Assembly (NCBI RefSeq): GCF_014839805.1
Contig: NC_051142.1
Span: forward strand, 18,446,589 to 18,510,588
Direction: 5' to 3'
Source: Manduca sexta
Lineage: Eukaryota > Arthropoda > Insecta > Lepidoptera > Sphingidae
Length of the DNA stretch: 64,000 nucleotides
Shown here: positions 58,151 to 64,000 of the stretch, one piece after another
How the letters are laid out: every line of letters begins with the position of its first letter
How positions within the stretch are numbered: the first letter of the stretch is position 1
Notes under the pieces: generated by a model
The model's input: the letters and a program-made list of their open reading frames with translations, nothing else
Database searches by the model: none
Told to the model about the DNA's origin: nothing
Translations under genes and position numbers: made by a program

Positions 58151-59249
58151 TAGGGATGTGCTGTGATCGGAGTAGATATTATCGATGTTTACGCTGATGT
58201 GTAGTCGGGCTATAATTGTGTTGAGATTTAAGTATAGTCAGTGGGAATTATTCCGTCTACGAAGGCGATTACAGCTTTGGAATTGCGACACATTATATCT
58301 TAGCTAGGACACTTTGCTATAAAATGAAATAAGCAAACAAAAATGAATTATAATAAAATTTCGCAGGTTACAAAAGTAATAGAGTACCAGGGTTTTTAGC
58401 TTTTACGACAGAAGCTTTTAGGTGCAGATTGTTACTTTAGCCAACCCGAAAATATAAATAAAAAAAATATAGCCAAGGCATACAATATGTACTTCAGCAA
58501 GCAGGCAAGCGTGTGGAGCAACGAGATAAGAATTCTTCATCAGACAAGTACAAAAATTACATTCGCTGATAGCGTTGCAAAACATACTGAAGCACAACGT
58601 GCCATAGTAGTTGCTATTAAATACCAGCGCATACAATTTCTTTCCTTTAAGTAAAAAACGAGAATCATTATCGATATTATCGACACTGTCTCATCCTTAT
58701 AAACAAGCGCGCACCCTTTCCCTACATCGGCTGTTTCTTTACTCACAAATTTGTTCCGTTAATACATAGCTACTGTATTATTTAAACAAATTTCAACGTA
58801 AATTCTGCTCACCACCGCGCCGCTACAGCGTTAACATACATATTTTATAAATATTATATTGATTGGGGTTGGTCTCAGCGCCTTACTACCTAATATGCGA
58901 ATGTTTGATATTTGTGCGTCAAATGTAATCCAAAAAGGCTGAAGATAATGTGCAGATAAATACACAATCTCTCGGATTAACACACGTTAAAAATAAAATA
59001 GCCTACACAGGCTATTTTTACACCGAGAGAGTTAATAATGAGGCTTTAATCCCGGGAAAGATCACAGATAAGGTCGCGACAATTATTTGTTGTTAAGTGT
59101 AACGCCAAAATATATTTCTTGAACATTAATTATGGTAGTTTTGAACATCACTAGAAACTGTTTTGACAATCGAGCTTTGTATACAACAGAGGTTTGTTTT
59201 AATAATTATACTATAATTAGGAAAGAGAAAGAAAAATAAACAAGTGACT

Positions 59250-59603
59250 TCAATAATAATATAATAATAATATCAGCCCTGTATTATATACTTGCCCACT
59301 GCTGAACACGGGCCTCCTCTACTACTGAGAGGGATCAGGCCTTAGTCCACCACGCTGGCCTAGTGCGGATTGGTAGACTTCACCCACCTTCGAAATTCCT
59401 ATAGAGAACTTCTCAGATGTGCAGGTTTCCTCACGATGTCTTCCTTCACCGTTAAAGCGAACGATAAATTCACAAAGAATACACACATGATTTTAGAAAA
59501 GTCAGAGGTGTGTGCCCTTGCGATTTGAACCTGCGGACATTCGTCTTGGCAGTCCGTTCCACTCCCAACTAGGCTATCGCCGCTTACTAGGCTATCGCCG
59601 CTT
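59250..59603 (-). mobile_element. tRNA-derived SINE with duplicated 5' head
   Basis: Reverse copy. The A-box head AGGCTATCGCCGCTT (read on plus) occurs twice in a row at the end. Confidence 0.85.
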
Positions 59604-59814
59604 CAATAATCTCTCCTGTATTAAGTTAGATGCATAAATATACGACGACATACGAGCGACACTGCGGGCAGAAGCTAGTGAGTAAATAAAACCTCAGCGC
59701 TTACACAAGTAACAAAGTTACACAGTTTTTTTCATAACCGCTGTTATTTGCCGCGCACCGAAGGCGAGTTTGCCTAACAAATAACGAAACCGTAGGTTTT
59801 TTCTACTTGTAAAT

Positions 59815-59880
59815 GTATAGCTCAGTGGTTGGGCAGTGGGCACGCCTGTTAACTGGAAGAGGTTGGGTTCGATTGTAAAT
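59815..59880 (+). other. tRNA-like remnant
   Basis: TAGCTCAGTGGTTGGGCAGT, CTGTTAAC and GGTTGGGTTCGATT look like A box, an Asn-type anticodon loop and B box, but the acceptor stem and T-arm do not pair. Probably a SINE head or pseudo-tRNA. Confidence 0.3.
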
Positions 59881-60489
59881 TTATTTTCGGATTAATTTTT
59901 TTAAATGATGTATTCGAAATCAGGTTGTAAGGTCACTTTAAAATTTCGTTAATTTACAATTATTTTATATTATTGAAAGCAAGCTGACCTGAAAAGAAAC
60001 ACGGTCATGGACATGTTTGTTTTGTTTTCAATGCGGCCACATTATGCCCCACGAACTAATAACAAATGGTCTTTATTTGTCAAAATCGGCCCACTAAAAG
60101 CGACACAAGTGTCGATCATAAAATTGATTCATCCATCCATACCTACATGCATACATACGTCATGTTAATAAAATTACCCTTCCAACTTCGTCGTAGTCGA
60201 GTAAAAAGTCGGAATGTATGGACCACACCAACTATACTTTAAAAATGATAATTTTAACCCTTCTATTTCAAAAAAATATATTGGACCATCAGACCGTCGA
60301 AAGTAGTAATATCGAAGAAGCCACATTACGACTTCCATTAGCACAATTTTATACCATCTTGTTAGTGTGTTTACTCAACCGATTACGAAAAAAAACGTGC
60401 GCTGCTCTCAACTGGCTCGTAAGCATAACGTTTTTAACAAATTAACAGTTTTAACACTAAAAGTTCTTTAAGTGTGGCGCTAAATGATA

Positions 60490-60650
60490 TGATTGTGGGT
60501 GGTCAGAGTGGTCCGAAGTAAGGGCGATAGCGAGAACACTTACGGCTTGGCTGTGCTTCTGGCATTGCTTTAGAACATGAGCGGCGTATGCTGCTTACCA
60601 TCAGGCGGACCGCTCGCTCGTTTGCCTACTAAGGCAATAAAAAGAAAACT
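60490..60650 (+). repeat. Repeat fragment with ATCAGGCGGACC end
   Basis: TGCTTACCATCAGGCGGACC and CTCGTTTGCCTACTAAGGC, a lepidopteran retroposon 3' end. Confidence 0.5.
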
Positions 60651-61169
60651 TTGCATGTATTTTTTCCGTCCATTGGTGGACAAATGTAAATATTTTTCGC
60701 TGGATACGTCCCATAATATAACAGGAAGCAAGGCATCACCGTTTATCGGTTTACCTTAGACTGGGCTGAGCCGACAAACCCAATATAACTCCAAACCTGA
60801 GTATTTTACCTCCCCGTGATTAACCCTCATTATACTGTATACAAAAAGACAACCCAAAAAACATTTTAAAACGTTTTTTCACCCATTGTGCCATTCTTGT
60901 GCGCATAACACGAACACGCGTGCCCCAATTAACACATCTTATATTCAATTAACACAAATAGCGCATACAAACTGTTCAACATGCATTGCTTCGGAAACAA
61001 AACCACTACCATTAAGTAGGTCTGTAACGAACCAGTGATTCACCTGTCGCTACAGGCTATGAACACCCACAATACCATGATCATTGAGCGTTATCCATTT
61101 TTATGGAGGAATATATTTTTTGTTTTATCAAGGTGAATCTTGAAACGCCTTTTTAAACCGGCAAATCTT

Positions 61170-61645
61170 GCGCAACAGCCTAGTTGGGAATGGAACGGAC
61201 TGTAGAGACGAAGGTCCGCAGGTTCGAAACCCAAGGTACACGCCTCTGAAGTATCCAAGTAACGTGTCTATTTTTAACGATTATCGCTCGTATAAACACT
61301 GAACATTGTGAGGAAATCATACCACGGAATCACCAGAGGAATTTTGAGGGTATTTAAAGTCTGACAGCCCGCACTAGACCAGCATGGCGGACTAAGGCTT
61401 TTGTTTTGTTCGACAAAGAGGCTTCACTACACCTGATGTTAAGTCAAGAAAAGCGCAAAGAAAATGCTGACCGGCAAAAGATACTGGCATCCCCCAGAAG
61501 GTCAGCACGGTTATGCCTGCCTGTATAATTACTTTTTCACGCTCCGAATGAAGGACCCCAAGATATAAGGAGGGAACACGTATGCTGGCAAACCTGAACC
61601 CTCTTAGTAGTAGAGGCCCGTGGTCAGCGGTGGGTTGTTATTATT
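61170..61645 (+). mobile_element. SINE interrupted by a second insertion
   Basis: SINE 5' part 61170-61399 (CAGCCTAGTTGGGAATGG) and 3' part 61593-61645 (CCCTCTTAGTAGTAGAGG). Between them, 61400-61592 holds a family B-like segment (CACCTGATGTTAAGT; GTCAGCACGGTTATGCC). Confidence 0.65.
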
Positions 61646-62431
61646 ATCAAAGCTGGACCAGACTGGCACCATCTTACAAAACTTTCATGCTTGTGTTGAG
61701 ATTTGAAACATTGAATCCATTCATAATCCGGGGCCTTCTGAGAGTCAACAATTTATTTTTTGGAGATCATTCTTTAGATTAGTTCCAGGTGGCCATGTTA
61801 CTGATTTTAGGCACACATATCAAACAAGCAACCTACGAATAAACATCTGACATGCACGCAGATGCGTTACTTTGATTGGTCCGTTTGTACCACTAACTCG
61901 TAGTTATAACAGCATCGTCTGTTAAGCTTTAATTCGCTTGAACCTTAACCTGTTTCGTAGTAGTGTTTTGGCAACAAGATGACGTTTGCGCGGCGCCTAA
62001 TCACCTCAAGAAATATACTGACAATCAATATACCTATTTAAATTCTTATTTATTTAGCATACAGATGACGCATTAAAATCTAGTACACAAGCTGCCTGGC
62101 GGATCCGGAAATACCTATGTATTTACTGTTTACTGGTGACATCATGCAAGAGATATTCGACTTTCAATTCATAAGAATATTATTTCTCGTCACTTACCTC
62201 ATACTCCATAAAACTGGTAATGATTTTGAGAAATTAAACAATAATTATTTTATACAAAACTAGTATTATGTGCGGCGCGGTGCGTGGCAAACACCTTTAT
62301 CGGATAATCCTACAGATATCGTTTATTTTGAGGAATAATTCATGTCCGTCAGGGTTTCTTACACGAACTGTCTCCATATAGTAAATCATGTCTTTCCGTT
62401 GCTATGTTAACGCGTAAAACTGCAAAATTAC

Positions 62432-62468
62432 CTGGATCAAAGATGTCGAGTCTATCAGCTGCTAGCAT
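62432..62468 (-). CDS. Candidate PKNOX start exon
   Basis: Minus-strand ATG at 62468-62466, 12 codons (MLAADRLDIFDP) plus one base, then donor gtaatt. Joined to 50832 it gives [22 protein letters not shown] without a break, with the right phase and an in-frame TAG nine bases upstream of the ATG. It would create an 11.6-kb first intron. Based on phase and plausibility only; no homology was recognised in these 12 residues. Confidence 0.4.
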
Positions 62469-62819
62469 TGCTGGCTACATAGTACCTATATTGTTCGTTA
62501 GATCACCCAGAACTGCGAAACCCAAAATGATAGTCACATTAGTGATTCTCTAGGTCTTGGACAATAGGCTTGGTATGCCACTGAACATATCATAAACTCA
62601 AATTACACTGCTTTTCCCACTTAGCATTTTGGTTTATTTTTGCTATATTTTTCTTTTGAACACGTAATGTGTAATTTCGTTTACGTATTATCATGGTAAA
62701 AATAAAAACAGCAAATAAATTTGCTGTTTTGAAATCTAGTTTGTTTCCCGGAAACTTCTCCGTATCAACATTTAGATTATAACTTGTCCGGGACATTGCG
62801 TTCCGTTATCCAAGGACGC

Positions 62820-62961
62820 CAATGTTTTTCAAAATGGCTGCCCGAGTACAGAATCTTGTCTAAATTAAATCCTTTCCGGGGACACCGGTAAACGGTCGGA
62901 GTCTGCGAGACGGCGCGTGTGGAGTTCCGTAGTTAGTACTCTGGATTACCTTGTAACAATG
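62820..62961 (+). promoter_or_regulatory. Possible divergent promoter and plus-strand first exon
   Basis: CpG-richer stretch containing a YY1-like CAAAATGGCTGC (62830-62841) and ending in an ATG (62959-62961) followed directly by a strong donor gtaagc. This is the pattern of a first exon whose only coding triplet is the start codon. It faces away from the candidate PKNOX start exon 350 bases to the left. The rest of the plus-strand gene is not recognisable in the remaining 1 kb. Confidence 0.3.
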
Positions 62962-64000
62962 GTAAGCCGTAATAACCATGTTTTCCATTTATTTATACAC
63001 ACAACTAGGTTATGCTCTTTTGGTCTACGTGAAGTCTTTCCCATAATAGTCCCATTGTTTTAGAAATAAATACTTATACTGTGTGTTAGTGTAAAAAGTA
63101 TTATGATCTATCTGGGTTTCAATTTTTATTTAATCCCAGTGTCATGATTACTTCAATTACCGTAGATGCACAGTAATCTAGCCCTAATCGACCCTTATCT
63201 ACCGTCAAAGTAAGAAATATCTTGACCGTATCATACTCCACCATATTCCACAATCAGTTTCCCGAAATCCCCAATAAATGAACTCAAATTACAGACTTTT
63301 TTTAACTCCCCCGCCGCGTCGTATTACTGGTTAGTTTTAGTGATTCAAGGTTATTTTGTCTAAAACACGGTATTTTGAGCCTTGTATTATTCGGCGGTTA
63401 CTGTGTTAACTTCTTAAGAACATACTAACAACTTCAGGAACTCATTCAGTTATAATATTAGTAAAATGAATAAGAAACACACGGAACCCTTTAAAGCCAA
63501 ACGGAGATCATCCCTTATTCTCCACAAGCCGTGACGCTTCGAGTTTCGTTTTACAAAGGTAAAATTGGATTGGAAAACGCCAACTCACCCGTATTCTGTT
63601 TCGCTTGCACATTTCATCTACACTCTATGGAAAATATGGCTCTTGGCATCGAACGAAACAAATTCTTAGATACAATGTGGGGGGTCCTTCAAGAAAAAGA
63701 AGCAATAATATCTCCTATCTTCTGCGCTTTCAAAGCCAAATCACCGAATTGATTTGATGTTTTTTTTATACATGGACAGCGGAGTTACATAAGGCCTTTA
63801 GTGTCTATATATAAAAAAAAAAAAACTGATAATAATTGTATAGTCATTCCAAGTGCTAGAAACAAATAAAATTACCATCAAAAAGATCGACGAAGCGTGA
63901 GTTTCAGCGTTTGACTTTCTTCTATCTATTATTTATAGAGCCAACGTTTACTTTAAAGTATTCGTTACAGTTAAGAAATATCGGTAACTTATAGCTAGCG
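62962..64000. other. Window end, no recognised gene
   Basis: Contains a 73-codon ORF at 63531-63752 without family motifs and an A-tract near 63812. Probably intron of the possible plus-strand gene or intergenic. Confidence 0.35.

Larger units (their letters stand above)
50833..62431 (-). other. Putative long first intron of PKNOX
   Basis: No further exon recognised. Includes repeats, CpG-rich patches and three TATCGATA sites. Whether this is intron or intergenic depends on the candidate start exon at 62432-62468. Confidence 0.35.

Noticed and set aside
62187..62240. Mini-exon with ATG before gtaagt on the minus strand
   Set aside because: The phase does not fit the first firm PKNOX exon.

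Overview
This window looks like genomic DNA from a moth or butterfly. It is AT-rich, short exons are separated by long introns, and the spaces are crowded with repeat families typical of Lepidoptera: tRNA-derived SINEs with A/B boxes and (ATT)n tails, and foldback MITEs. The proteins read best as insect orthologues. No bacterial, viral or CRISPR-like locus was found. Species cannot be named from the sequence alone.

Two multi-exon genes can be reconstructed with every splice phase matching.

(1) Plus strand, 18623-35323: a CD36-family class B scavenger receptor. Eleven coding exons give about 563 residues: N-terminal membrane anchor, glycosylated and disulfide-rich luminal domain, C-terminal membrane segment, and an unusually long cytoplasmic tail of about 100 residues. 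The tail carries an acidic dileucine signal (ERESLI) and a YxxPhi motif (YQAL), suggesting a LIMP-2/emp-like endolysosomal receptor. A perfect CLEAR-type palindrome and a CRE palindrome lie about 600 bp upstream of the first recognised exon. The extreme N-terminus is not resolved.

(2) Minus strand, 50832 down to 45325, with a candidate start exon at 62468-62432: a PKNOX/PREP-type TALE homeobox transcription factor. Ten firmly phased exons encode the MEIS/PREP N-terminal interaction domain, a His/Pro-rich linker, a homeodomain split by an intron, a conserved WPD segment and an acidic C-terminus. The two genes converge tail to tail across about 10 kb of repeat-rich DNA (35.4-45.3 kb).

Layout. 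1-18.6 kb: no recognisable coding exon, many repeats, CLEAR/CRE cluster at 18.02 kb. 18.6-35.4 kb: scavenger receptor gene; its 6.4-kb second intron and its 2.9-kb F-G intron hold repeats, and a 330-bp perfect-looking foldback lies between exons H and I. 35.4-45.3 kb: intergenic with several inverted-repeat elements. 45.3-50.8 kb: compact 3' part of the PKNOX gene, with two copies of one MITE close downstream of splice donors. 50.8-62.4 kb: probable long first intron with a 143-bp hairpin MITE, SINEs and CpG-rich patches. 62.4-63.0 kb: possible divergent promoter with a YY1-like site and a plus-strand donor directly after an ATG. 63.0-64 kb: nothing recognisable.

The two genes have no evident functional link. 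The most interesting points are the regulatory and sorting logic of the receptor and the transposon-shaped intron structure of the PKNOX gene. I found no convincing undescribed biological system.
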